Origin: Saprospiraceae bacterium
Lineage (GTDB): Bacteria; Bacteroidota; Bacteroidia; Chitinophagales; Saprospiraceae
Length of the DNA: 64,000 nt
Assembly (NCBI GenBank): GCA_016719855.1
Contig: JADJYH010000079.1
Coordinates: 62,001 to 126,000, forward strand
Direction: 5' to 3'
Shown: piece after piece, positions 1 to 10,225 of the stretch
Position numbering within the stretch: the stretch's first letter is position 1
Layout: every line of letters starts with the position of its first letter
Program-made: the position numbers and the translations under genes
The notes under the pieces: generated by a model
Seen by the model: the letters and a program-made list of their open reading frames with translations, nothing else
Told to the model about the DNA's origin: nothing
Database searches by the model: none

Positions 1-1270
1 CCGCAGTTGCTCAAAACAACGGGCGGGGTTGGCTGCACGTCCGTGTCATCAGGGCAGTCAACCGTGCTGCCGCCATTGGCGGGAACACCGAACGGGCTGC
101 CGCTCTACGGTGTAGGTGAAGCTCCAAGTTGCCGAGTTGCCTTCGCAATCGGTGTAAGTCCAGGTGTAGATTCGGGTCCCCTCGCAGGACAGTGGGTTCG
201 GGTTGTTGACCACGACTGGGCCAGTCGGCGTGATTACTTCGCCGCAGTTGCTCAACACGACTGGTGGCACCGGCTGTGTGGCCAAGTTGGGGCAAGCCAC
301 CGTGGCAGCACCGTTTGCAGGCACTGTGAACGGGTTGCGCTCGACCGTGTACACGAAGCTCCAAGTGTGCGAATGGTTCGCACAGTCCGTGTACGTCCAA
401 GTGAAAGTCCTCGTGCCTTCGCAGGTGAGCGGGTTCGGCACGTTGGTGACGGTCGGGCCAGTAGGTGTGATGGTTTCGCCACAATTGCTCAACACGACCG
501 GTGGCACCGGCTGGGTAGCCAAAGCAGGGCAAGCCACGGTGGCAGCGCCATTTGTCGGAACGGTGAAATCAAGCCGCACGACCGTGTACACATAGCTCCA
601 CGGGTGGCTGTTGCCTTCGCAGTCGGTGTACGTCCACTGGTACGTCCTTGTGCCTTGGCAGGTCAGCGGGTCTGGTGCGTTCACGATGACCGGGCCTGTC
701 GGCGTGATAGTTTCACCACAATTGCTCAACACCACTGGCGGCACAGGCTGGGTGGCCAATGCTGGGCAAGCGACTGTTGTCCGCCGTTTGCCGGAACGGT
801 GAAATCGTTGCGCTCGATGGTGTAGGCAAAGCTCCACGGGTGACTATTGCCTTCGCAATCCGTGTAGGTCCAAGTGTAGGTGCGGAGTACCCTCGCAAGT
901 GATGGGATCGGGGCGTTCAAGATGGACGGGTCGGTTGGGTTTATCAAACCGCCACAGTTGTCGGCCACACGACTGGTGGCACAGGCTGTGTGGCCAATGC
1001 AGGACAAGCAACTTGTGCGTTGCCATTCATCGGAACGGTGAAATCCAGCCGCTCTATCGTGTACACGAAGCTCCAGGTCTGGCTGCCGGTGTTGTTTGAA
1101 TACGTCCAGGAATACGTCCTCGTTCCCTCGCAAGCGATTGGGTTCGGGTTGTTGGTAATGGTCGGGCCATTAGGAATAACCGGTAAGTTGCAATTGTCAA
1201 CAACAACTGGTGGCGTCGGTTGGGTAGCCTGTGCCGGACAAGCTACCGTTGCAGCACCATTGCCAGGAAT
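1..1270 (-). repeat. Tandem 237-bp (79-residue) HYR-like protein repeats
   Basis: Within the M36 protein the motif for LSNCGETITPTGP recurs about every 79 codons. The matching DNA block starts near 7, 248, 485, 722, 958 and 1194 on the plus strand. The 248-485-722 steps are exactly 237 bp; the others deviate by one to four bases, which places the frameshifts. Each unit carries CPALATQPVPPVV, an NCG motif and a TWTYTDC motif, so paired cysteines are conserved. Such units are common stalk modules in secreted Bacteroidota proteins. Confidence 0.85.
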
Positions 1271-4200
1271 CACGAATGTACAACCACAGAGGTTGGTTGG
1301 GTCGTTCGGGCAAGGGTCACAGGCATCTCCCAAGCCATCGTTGTCTGTATCGAGCTGGTTGGTGTTGGCGATTGTTGGACAGTTGTCGAAGCAATCGGCC
1401 ACGGTGTCATTGTCCTGGTCGAAGCCTTCGTCGGTAAGGCCGTCGCAGTCGTTGTCAACCAGGTCGCAGATTTCCGTTTCGGCAGGATTTACATCGCCAT
1501 CACTGTCGTCGCAGTCGTTATTGTCACTCACGTAGCCGCTGCCGCAAGCATCACAGAACCCAGCGCTGATGTTGGGGTTTCCGTAAGTGTCACCGTCGGC
1601 ATCAAGGTAGCAGGTAATTGTAGCGCCCGCTGCATCGCCGAAGGCAAGGCCACGGAGCTGGTCTGGGCTACTGCCCATTGGACCAGACCAAGTACCTGTC
1701 GTGGTGACTTCCCCTGAAATTGGAGGAAATCGTGCTTGTCAAGAAAGTACCGTTGCCGATGTAAACCGCCCCAAAAATTTCACCATTAGGTGGCCCCGAA
1801 GTAATGCCCGTAATGGTATATGGTGCGGTTGGCAATATTTTCTCATAAACTACGGTACCGTTACCTGACCAGTGGTACAGCATATTGTCATCCGGGTTGT
1901 AGCAGATGACCTCGCCGTCGTCGCCATTGCCCAAAGCCGTCAACAGTGTCGTATTGGCGTTGGTCGGCTCGAACAGGGTTTCAGGAGGCGTAGCACCATT
2001 GCCCGTTACCCCAAACAATTGCCCGGAGGGCGAGAAAGTAATGGAGGAGAAGTTTGCGCCCAAGTTGCCGACCTCGTAGAGCGAGTCAACGACTGGGTTG
2101 TACCTGCATAGCTTCCTGTTATTGTTAGGCGCTCCCGACACTTTTACGATAGCGTAGAACAGCCCGTTGGTAGGGTTTCTGGTCAGGCCATTTATGCCCG
2201 TGACCGTAAAGCCAGCGAGCTTCGGGCTTTTCCTTTCAAGCACCGCAAAGTTGCTGGTGTCAATGGCCCATAGCGAATCTTGGAACGGTGATGCCCCATA
2301 CAATTTGGAAAAACAGGCCGGGATACAAACTCCGCCCTCATCAATTTGTGTATCGCAATCGTCATCAATACCGTTGCAGATTTCCGTAGCGGCAGGGTTT
2401 ACATCAGCATTTGCATCGTTGCAGTCGTTGTTGTCGCTGACGAAGCCGGGCCGCAAGTACCGCAGAAGGTTTGGGTGCTGTTCAGGTCGCCGTAGGTGTC
2501 GGTATCGGTATCGGCGTAGCAGGTGACTTCATTCGGTAGTAGCAGATTTCAGGCTCAAGCGTTCAGGTGCCTCCATCTGCACTTACAACGTCTGCTATGG
2601 TAAGCGTCCAAACGCCAGCCACCTCCTTGCCATTGAAGGCGGAAAGGGCTGCGAAGGGTTGGTAGGTACCATTGTCAACGGGTGGGCAGGGGAAATTGGG
2701 GCTTGCCGCCGCGTCGTCAAAGTTGATGAGTATATTGTTTTCCGAACCACAAGGACGGTTCATCAACCTGACCGTTGTGCCGTCTGGGCTTGTAAGGTCA
2801 ATCACGAGGTCGTCAATCCAGGTGTGGGTGATGTTCAAGCCCTTGACATTTAAGTCAGAAATAGCACCGCCACAACCTGTCACGGTGAGCGTAGAGGTTA
2901 CGGTTGATACCGTGGTTGGTATCGTGACTGGCACGTTGGTGCTCACGTAGGTGTTGCAAACAATGTTGGCCGTGGTAAAGGAGAATGGTGCGGAGTAGTT
3001 GCCAGTGCCACAAGAGTTCACGCCCCTCGACCGCCAGTAATAAGTGGTCAGGTTGGCCAAACCGACTGTTTGGTAGGATGCCGATGTGAGGCCAGTAGGG
3101 TTGTCCACCACATTGGTAAAGCCAGCATCGGTAGCGATTTGCGCATCGTAGGTGGCCGCATTAGCATCGGGGTTCCAAGTCAGCAGTGGGTTGATTTGGT
3201 TGACGGCCATGTTGGCAGGGGCCGTCAAGGTGGGAGTAACCGGGTTGCCATTGTGGACGACCAACGTCACGTTCCTGCTCACCGAGTTAGGCCATTGACG
3301 CCTGTCACTACGATGGTGTAGGTGCCTGGGGCCGCAGCCCCAGTATTGCCGATGGTCATAATGCTGTTGCTGGCAGTAGGCAGCGGGTTTACCGAAAAGT
3401 TTACGGTTGTTCCCGCTGGGTTGCCAGTAGCACTCAATGTCAATGGGTCGCCAGTATTATTTATCATGGTATAAACGGCAATCACCGGGGCGCAGATGGT
3501 TGCAGTAGCAGGCATTGCATCCAAAACACAAGAAGGCGGCAAGTCAAAGGCCTCCGTTCCGTCAGCGACACTACCGCTGCTGCCTTGGTTGGCGCTGAAG
3601 CCCAAGCCACGGCGGGCAAATACTTCCCAAATCCGGCAGCGGTTGGCACCGCCGTACATCGCCAGGTCGGCTGCGAGGATGGCGTTTCTGCCGTCCACGA
3701 AGCCGGGGCTGCAAGGCTGCAGCCTCATTCCATCGTTGACTAGGTTCATGGCCACGTCATAACCTGCACCCGTGCCGTGGTCATCAATCATGGCCCAGGT
3801 TAGGTCCCAAATCATGGTGGCCCAAACATAGCCAACGCCGTGCGGGACGGCGGCAGTTTTGATGGTATTGTAGGTGGAAGGGTTGATGCTCATGAGCGTC
3901 GAATAAGGCGTTGGGCGGATGCCGGGGCCGTTGGCAGGTTGCCCGAACAGGTAGGTGCCGATGCCCCTCGAATCGGTGCCCATGTCGCCTGGCTCCATGG
4001 TCATCATCAGGGCATAAAAATCGCTCCAGCCTTCGCCCATTTGCTCTTGGTTGCCAAGACAACTGGTGTTGTTCGACCTCCCGTAAAGCGGTTGGAGATG
4101 CCGTGGCCATATTCATGTGCAATCACGCCATTGTCCAGGTCACCGTCCACGTCGGGATTGGGGTTGGTACCAATGTACATCTGCATCCGTGGCCGCTGCC

Positions 4201-5497
4201 CGTCGGGTGGCGTACTGAAGTTGGCGTTGTTGGTGCCGCTGCCGTCCTGAGCCTCTGCCCGCACGTCATCGTTGCCAGCGCCGCCATTTCCGTAGTTGTT
4301 GACTTGGAAGTTGCCGTTTGCTTCATCAAAGCCGTAGGCGTGGGCAAAGTCGTGGATATGGTTGTTCCAGTAGAACAGGTTGGTCACGGCAGCCGGACGG
4401 TAGGTACTTGGTGCCTGTGTCAAGTCTATTGGAAAAATAAAAATCAAGTTGGCACCACCGTCGGGGCTTGAGCCTGCATCGGGGTGTTATTGGCGTCCGT
4501 GTCCGTATAGGCATGTACGTTGTTGCCTTGAGTGGTAGTGAACTCGGCGCCCGCAACGCCGTTCGTGTCGTGCCAGCCGAATGGCGAGGCAGAAGATGCC
4601 GGGTCGGTTATCACCACCCGGCCATCGGCTGGGGGCACTGGTGCTGTATGGTTCGGGCTTTCCACGGGTTCTGGGTAAACCTTGTACTCGTTGCCTATCA
4701 GCAGGCTAAATGGTTTTTCCTCTGATTTAGAAGGATTCAAGAAATCCACGCCCAAATCAAAATAGGTCTGGTGCGGTGCTTCTGCGGTATGCTCGTGGTG
4801 GCAGTCCGCTTCATTGGCCACGCCGAAATCGCAGTGTACCACGTAGTTGTTCTTGTCCAGAAGTTCGCCGGTTGCTGCGTCCATCCCTAGCCAGCCACCA
4901 ATTCTGGCCATCGGTGGTTTGATTTCCACTTGCCAGGCAAGGCGAACTCCAATCTTATGGTTATCTACGGGTTGGTAAACCAGTTGGACTTTGATGTCTT
5001 CTAACGCCACCAAGCCTTTGTCAAAAATGGTTTCCCGAAGTGGGCCATTGCCTGCCGATTTTTGCACCAAAAGGCCGTTCTCCCTGATATTCAAAGCTGC
5101 CAAAGCAGCATGAAGTGCCTGTTCGGGTGTGAGCTTTGGCAGTTCAGCGCCTTTTTTTTCGCCATTGGGCATCTGCACGAAGCGGTTGCCGTAGGTCAGC
5201 AGTTCGTCGTTTTTTGTCACGTGGGCATTTAGGATAGCCCCATGTACCGGAATGTCGCCTATATACTGCTGGAAATAGACGTTCGTGACGCCGCTTTTTG
5301 CGCTGAAGGTTTCCGAAGAAATCTTCATGCTTGCCAAGTCGTCCACACTGAGTTGCGTTTCTGCTGACTTGGATTGGAGTAGCTGTTTGGCAAGGTCTGC
5401 TTTCGAACGCACTTGTGCGCCTAACGGCAAAACAGAACCAAAGCATCAGGAACAAGAGAATGTGTCTTGTAATGGATTGAATAAATTTGGTAATCAT
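1..5497 (-). CDS. Secreted M36 (fungalysin-type) metalloprotease with P domain, MopE motifs and HYR-like repeats, 3' end outside window
   Basis: Exported zinc endopeptidase on a very large multidomain chain. From the ATG at 5497: hydrophobic signal peptide (RHILLFLMLWFC), FTP propeptide (about 5430-4980, with QQYIGDIPVHGAIL), M36 catalytic domain with the zinc motif HEYGH at 4103-4117 and GEGWSDF at 4017-4037, an Fn3/Ig-like part (about 3300-2960), a proprotein-convertase P domain (about 2950-2563), a MopE-type Asp-rich motif near 2400, a beta-propeller-like part (about 2330-1700), a second MopE motif plus Asp-rich DxDxDG repeats (about 1650-1270), then 79-residue HYR-like repeats to the edge. 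Both catalytic signatures are present. The frame shifts at least seven times (near 5430, 4445, 4025, 3280, 2500, 1670, 960 and 800); the first lies in a run of T inside the signal peptide. A T9SS sorting domain would be expected beyond base 1 but cannot be seen. Confidence 0.85.
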
Positions 5498-5985
5498 TTT
5501 GTATAAAATTGGTGAAAGAATGTATTGATAGCCAGATTTTGTTTGCAACTGATTGACAGAGCAGTACAATGCTGAACCCTAATATCTCTCAAAGGGGAGA
5601 CTTTGGGGAGATTAGTTTAGTAAAATCGCTTCTGGGAAAAAAGTAACAGAAAATCCAATTAAAGAAGTGGATAGTTCAAGTGCTTGTCTGCTGGGCACAA
5701 TAAATTGGTGCAGAATTTTGTCCGAAAGGTACGAACCGTGTGCAAATAACCTACCGAATTTGCCAATCAAGAGAGATTTTTTTCAAGCAATGGTTTGAGG
5801 TATGAGAAGAGAAGGTTGGGCACTTCCCATGGAACATAACCCGTCGCTGGATGGGAGGGTTTGAATGGTTTAAAGCTGCATATCCGCAAGTTGATTTCAA
5901 AGATGAATTGGCAATAGTTTCCAGTTCACAAATATTCCTACCTTGTTTTTATTTTCAAAAAAACAGACAAACAGCTTTGGCATTG
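5498..5985. other. Intergenic region between divergent genes
   Basis: About 490 bases separate the M36 protease start (leftward) from the lipoprotein remnant (rightward). I see no credible open frame, RNA gene or strong hairpin. It is AT-richer than the flanking genes and must hold the protease promoter, but I could not identify a convincing Bacteroidota -33/-7 pair. Confidence 0.5.
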
Positions 5986-6207
5986 ATGCGCAAATACTTT
6001 CAAAGTTTAGCTTTTGCCCTGCCTGCTGCTGGCTGCCTGTACTCCCGAACAAGTGCCAAAAAAGCACCTCATCGGCTTCATCCAATGCTGCGGCAATACT
6101 TGGCGTGAGGTGATGAAAGGTGAAAGGTACCGAAACTGACCCAGCACTTGGAGCTGGACTCTGAAATGCGTATCAGCGTGGCCAATAGCGAAAAACAGCT
6201 CGAATAA
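5986..6207 (+). pseudogene. Remnant of a periplasmic sugar-sensor lipoprotein (HTCS/LacI-type sugar-binding domain)
   Basis: A start MRKYFQSLA leads, after a one-base shift in a TTTT run near 6010, into a lipoprotein signal (LLPCLLLAACTPEQ) and then KKHLIGFIQCCGNTWREVMK. After another shift near 6135 it continues as LTQHLELDSEMRISVANSEK and stops at 6207. IGF(S)QCC..WR..M..E followed by a short acidic stretch is typical of the first ~70 residues of the sugar-binding domain of Bacteroidota hybrid two-component systems or related periplasmic sugar-binding proteins (family knowledge). Nothing else of that protein follows; the MFS gene begins 18 bp later. Fructose sensing is an inference from the neighbours. 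An intact short gene or a misassembly are alternatives. Confidence 0.5.
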
Positions 6208-6225
6208 CACAAAAAATAGGGATAC

Positions 6226-7358
6226 ATGAATCATCGCAAAATCTTCTTTTGGTCTATCACAGTGGCATTGGCCGGGTTTCTGTTCGGATTTGACACGGTA
6301 GTGATTTCCGGGCGGACCTTTCGCTGCAAGAACTATGGCCAAGGGGAGAAGTCTTCCACGGTTTCGTCATCATGGCCTCGGCACTTTGGGGCACGGTCAT
6401 CGGCGCGTTGTTCGGTGGCATACCTACCGACAAGCTTGGCCGAAAAAAGACCTTGTTTTGGATCCTCTACCAGTTCAATATTGTGTTCGGTATTCTTGTG
6501 GCCTTCCTGTCAAATTACCTGTTGAGCGGCATCCCCGAAAACGCTTGGCGCTGGATGATTGGCGCTGAGGCTGTGCCCGCCTTCCTCTACACGTTGATGG
6601 TGCTGACCGTACCAGAAAGCCCACGTTGGCTGTTGGTCAAGAAACAAGACCGGAAGGCCGCAGAGCAACGCTTCGACCGATAAACCCCATGTTGACCCCG
6701 AAATTGAGATGCAGCGCATCAGCGCCGACCACGACGAGGCCGACAAGACTGAGACCATTTTCAGCCCAAAGTACAGACGACCCCTGATGCTCGCCTTTTT
6801 GGTGGCATTCTTCAACCAGTTTTCGGGCATCAACGCCTTCTTGTACTATGCGCCCCGAATCTTTGAAATAGCCGGCTCTAGAGAAAGCTCGGCCTTGCTG
6901 AGCAGCGTCGGCATTGGCATCGCCAATCTCGTCTTCACCCTGCTTGGCCTCTCGTTGATAGACCGCCCCGGTAGGAGGCAACCCGTGTACATCGGCTCCC
7001 TCGGTTATATTATCTCACTCTCATTGCGGCCCTCGCCTTGCGTTCGAATGGAAAGGCATGGCCGTGCCAGGTTCCTGTTCCTGTTTATCGCAGCACATGC
7101 CATCGGCCAAGGGGCCGCCATGGGTATTCATCGCCGAGATTTTCCCAACCACCCGGGCCAGCGGGCAAGCCTTCGGCAGTTCCGTGCATTGGTGGCTGGC
7201 CGCCATCATCCCATCGTTGATGCCTGTCATGATTAGTTCCATCGGCATCACAACCGTCTTTGTCGGCTTCGCAACAGTGATGGTGCTTCAACTGCTTTGG
7301 GTCTGGCGAATGATGCCCGAAACCAAAGGTGTCTCTCGAAGATCTGGAAAACAATTGA
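6226..7358 (+). CDS. Sugar-porter family MFS transporter (frameshifted)
   Basis: Inner-membrane sugar:proton symporter of the major facilitator superfamily. Sugar-porter signatures appear in order: GFLFGFDTVVISG in the first helix, DKLGRKK after the second, PESPRWL near the middle, NQFSGINAFLYYAPRIFE, DRPGRR, FIAEIFPT and a C-terminal PETKG followed by SLEDLENN. These are the hallmarks of XylE/glucose/fructose porters. Several single-base shifts (near 6310, 6690, 7030, 7130 and 7330) split the frame, but the protein continues each time, and total length fits the family. It precedes a fructokinase and a GH32 enzyme, so fructose or a fructose-containing sugar is the likely cargo (inference). 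Confidence 0.85.
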
Positions 7359-7531
7359 TAAAACGGCAGTGGGCGATTAAACAGTGAGTCGGTTCCGATT
7401 AAACAAGTTCCAATCTTAGTTAGTGAAATAAGATGTCAGGGACTAAAGTTGGTGACCTCCGAAACTCGGGTTAAAAATGGAAATGGCTGACCTACAGTGG
7501 ACCCACCATTCCAATTCCCAATTTCAAACAC

Positions 7532-8428
7532 ATGACACAACCATCCATAATCTGCTCTGGCGAAGTCCTTTGGGAAATTGCTGCCCACCGGCAAAATAGC
7601 CGGTGGGGCGCCCATGAACGTTGCGTTTCATGCCAACCAACTGGGCCCGAGGTCCCAAATGATAAGCCGTATAGGCGATGCGCATGGGCGCGAGCTGCTG
7701 GCTTTTGGATGAAAAAGGCGTCTCCACCAGCCTCGTGCAGACTGACTACACCTTCCCCACCGGCACGGTCAGCGTCGTTTTGGATGAAAAAGGCTCGCCC
7801 AGCTATGACATCACACAGCCCGCTGCCTGGGACTTCATCCACCCCGAAAACGGGATGACCGATAGGGTAAAGGAGGCTGATGCCCTCGTCTTCGGTAGCC
7901 TTGCTTGCCGCAATGAACGCACCAAGCGCACCCTTTTGAGCTCCTCGACGTCGCCCAAATCAGGTGCTCGACGTGAACCTGCGCGTGCCTGTTTTACTCA
8001 AAAGACCTCCTGGAAGCCCTGCTTTCGAATGCCGACATCGTGAAGATGAACGACGAGAACTTACGCTCCTCAGTGGCTACTGGGTTGAGCTTCCAAACCC
8101 ACCATCGCAGATGGACTTCCTTCGGAAGAAATTCAGCCTGGAAGCGCTCATCGTGACGCGGGGCAGCCAAGGCGCCGCCTGCCTCGACGAGTCGGGCTTC
8201 TGTGAGCAGCCCGGCTTCCCAGTGGTGGTCAAGGATACCATCGGCAGTGGCGATGCCTTCCTCGCGGCCTACCTGCGCAAGATGCTGGTGGGCGAAAACG
8301 CCGCCGAATGTCTCCGTTTCGCCTGCGCCATAGGTGCGCTGGCAGCGACGAAATCGGGTGGTACGCCCACTATCGGCGAGTTGGAAATTGAAACGATTTT
8401 GAAACCTAAATCATTGACAAATAATTAG
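7532..8428 (+). CDS. PfkB-family fructokinase (frameshifted)
   Basis: Cytoplasmic ATP-dependent sugar kinase that would phosphorylate imported fructose. Read across shifts, the N-terminal part gives GKIAGGAPMNVAFHANQLG, the middle VSVVLDEKGSPSYDI and LDVNLR, and the C-terminal part the PfkB signature DTIGSGDAFLAAYL with catalytic Asp. About five shifts occur between 7575 and 8060. The length of about 298 residues fits fructokinases. The stop lies two bases before the GH32 start, so the two genes are probably cotranscribed. Another hexose kinase specificity is possible; the neighbours favour fructose. Confidence 0.85.
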
Positions 8429-8430
8429 TT

Positions 8431-10055
8431 ATGATATTTTTGCACAAAACAAAAACCTATTTGATAATGCTTTTCGTCGGTGCGCTTTTTGCCGCCTGCG
8501 GCGGAAACGAGCCTTCCCAACCGGAGGCAACAACTGAACCTGCAACCGCGGCAAGCTACCACGAGCAACACCGCACGCAGTTTCACTACTCTCCCAAGGA
8601 AAATGGACGAACGACCCCAACGGCATGGTCTATTTCGATGGCGAGTACCACCTTTTTTACCAGCACTACCCCGATTCCACCGTGTGGGGCCCGATGCACT
8701 GGGGCCATGCCGTGAGCACCGACTTGGTGCATTGGGAAAATCTGCCCATCGCCCTATACCCCGACTCGTTGGGTTACATCTTCAGCGGTTCCGCGGTGGT
8801 TGACTGGAAGAACACTTCGGGGTTTGGACAGAACGGCCAGCCGCCGCTTGTCTCCATGTTCACCTACCACGACATGCCGAAGGAAAAGGCGGGAGACAGC
8901 AGCTACCAGTCGCAGGCCATCGCCTTCAGCAATGACCGTGGCCGCACATGGACCAAATACGACGAGGGCAACCCCGTGATGCCAAACCCCGGCAATGTGC
9001 GGGACATCCGCGACCCGAAGCTAATCTGGCACGATACATCCAAGCAATGGGTGGTGGCGTTGGCAGCGGGCGACCATGCCGAGTTTTGGGCGTCGCCCGA
9101 CCTGAAGAAGTGGAAGAAGTTGAGCGAGTTCGGTAAGGCATTGGGCAACCACGGCGGCGTTTGGGAGTGCCCCGACCTCTTCCCGATGAAGGTGGAGGGC
9201 ACTGGCGAAACGAAGTGGGTGCTCATCATCAACATCAATCCCGGCCAGCCCAACGGCGGCTCCGGTACGCAGTATTTCGTGGGCAATTTTGATGGCAAAA
9301 CCTTCACGCCCGACCCCGCTTACCTGCCCTACGTGCAGGGTGGAAAGGCCGTTTGGCTCGATGGCGGCAAGGACAACTACGCCGGGGTCACCTGGTCGGA
9401 TGCACCCGATGGACGCCGGCTGCTCCTTGGCTGGATGAGCAACTGGCAGTACGCCAACCAGGTGCCAACCGTCGCCTGGCGCAATGCAATGACCATTCCC
9501 TGGTCGCTGTTGCTGAAAAAAACGGCGGCAGGCTATCGCATTTTTTCCGAACCCGTGCAGGAATTGCAGGCCCTGCGGGCTAAGTCTTTTGAAATCCCGA
9601 GAACGGAACTAGCCGCCCCGCTCGACTTGACCAGCCAATTGGGTTTCTCTCCAACCCTATCGGAAATGGAACTTGAGTTCGCACTGCCAGAAGGTGCAAC
9701 GGGCAGCTTCGGCGTGGAGCTTTCCAACGCCAAGGGCGAAAGTTATCGCATCGGCTACGACGCTACCTCGAAACAGTTCTTCAGCGACCGCACCAAGTCG
9801 GGCGACCTCTCCTTTTCCAAGGATTTTGCGCCGAAGCCGAGCACTACCCCCCGTTTTGCCAATGGCAAGAAACTGACCATGCACCTGTTTTTCGACGTGG
9901 CCTCTGCCGAGCTTTTTGCCGACGGCGGAGAGACAGCGATGACCGAAATTTTCTTCCCCAGCGAAGATTTTACGCAGGTAAAACTATTCGTCGAAGGCGG
10001 GAAAGTGGCGTTGACGAGCGGCAAGGTTTATCAATTAAATAGCATCTGGAAATGA
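8431..10055 (+). CDS. GH32 lipoprotein (levanase/invertase type fructan hydrolase)
   Basis: Lipid-anchored glycoside hydrolase releasing fructose from fructans or sucrose. The N-terminus carries a lipoprotein signal (LIMLFVGALFAACGG). One shift at an AAAA run near 8603 separates it from the catalytic five-bladed propeller. There WTNDPNGMVYF holds the nucleophile Asp, IRDPKLIW the transition-state Asp, and ECPDLFPM the acid/base Glu. A C-terminal beta-sandwich follows to 10055. It is the last gene of the fructose set. No SusC/SusD pair is present, so the enzyme may act in the periplasm or on the surface without a dedicated fructan importer (inference). Confidence 0.9.
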
Positions 10056-10069
10056 TCAAGATGGTTGAT

Positions 10070-10125
10070 GGATGGCTGAATTGTTGGATTGCTGCGGGCA
10101 TTACAATCAAACAATTCAGCCATCC
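10070..10125. terminator. 22-bp stem hairpin after GH32 gene
   Basis: The arms 10070-10091 and 10104-10125 pair over 22 bases with one mismatch around a 12-base loop, 15 bases after the GH32 stop. A T-rich stretch follows at about 10143-10150. It probably ends the fructan transcript. Confidence 0.6.
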
Positions 10126-10172
10126 AATAATGAAGCAATCAAAATTTTTAATGGGTAATCTTTCGCAAAACA

Positions 10173-10197
10173 ATAGGATTGCTCAAAGCAATCCTAT
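10173..10197 (-). terminator. Perfect 11-bp hairpin between convergent genes
   Basis: The arms 10173-10183 and 10187-10197 are perfect complements around a 3-base loop. On the minus strand the stem is followed by TGTTTTG, so it fits an intrinsic terminator for the leftward CHAT gene ending at 10226. Confidence 0.6.
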
Positions 10198-10225
10198 CGT
10201 TTATCGCCCTTAACCTGTCTGTACG

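Noticed and set aside
5851..6108. Separate 85-residue protein
   Set aside because: Only the last part is meaningful, and it reads better in the shifted frame as the sugar-sensor lipoprotein remnant.
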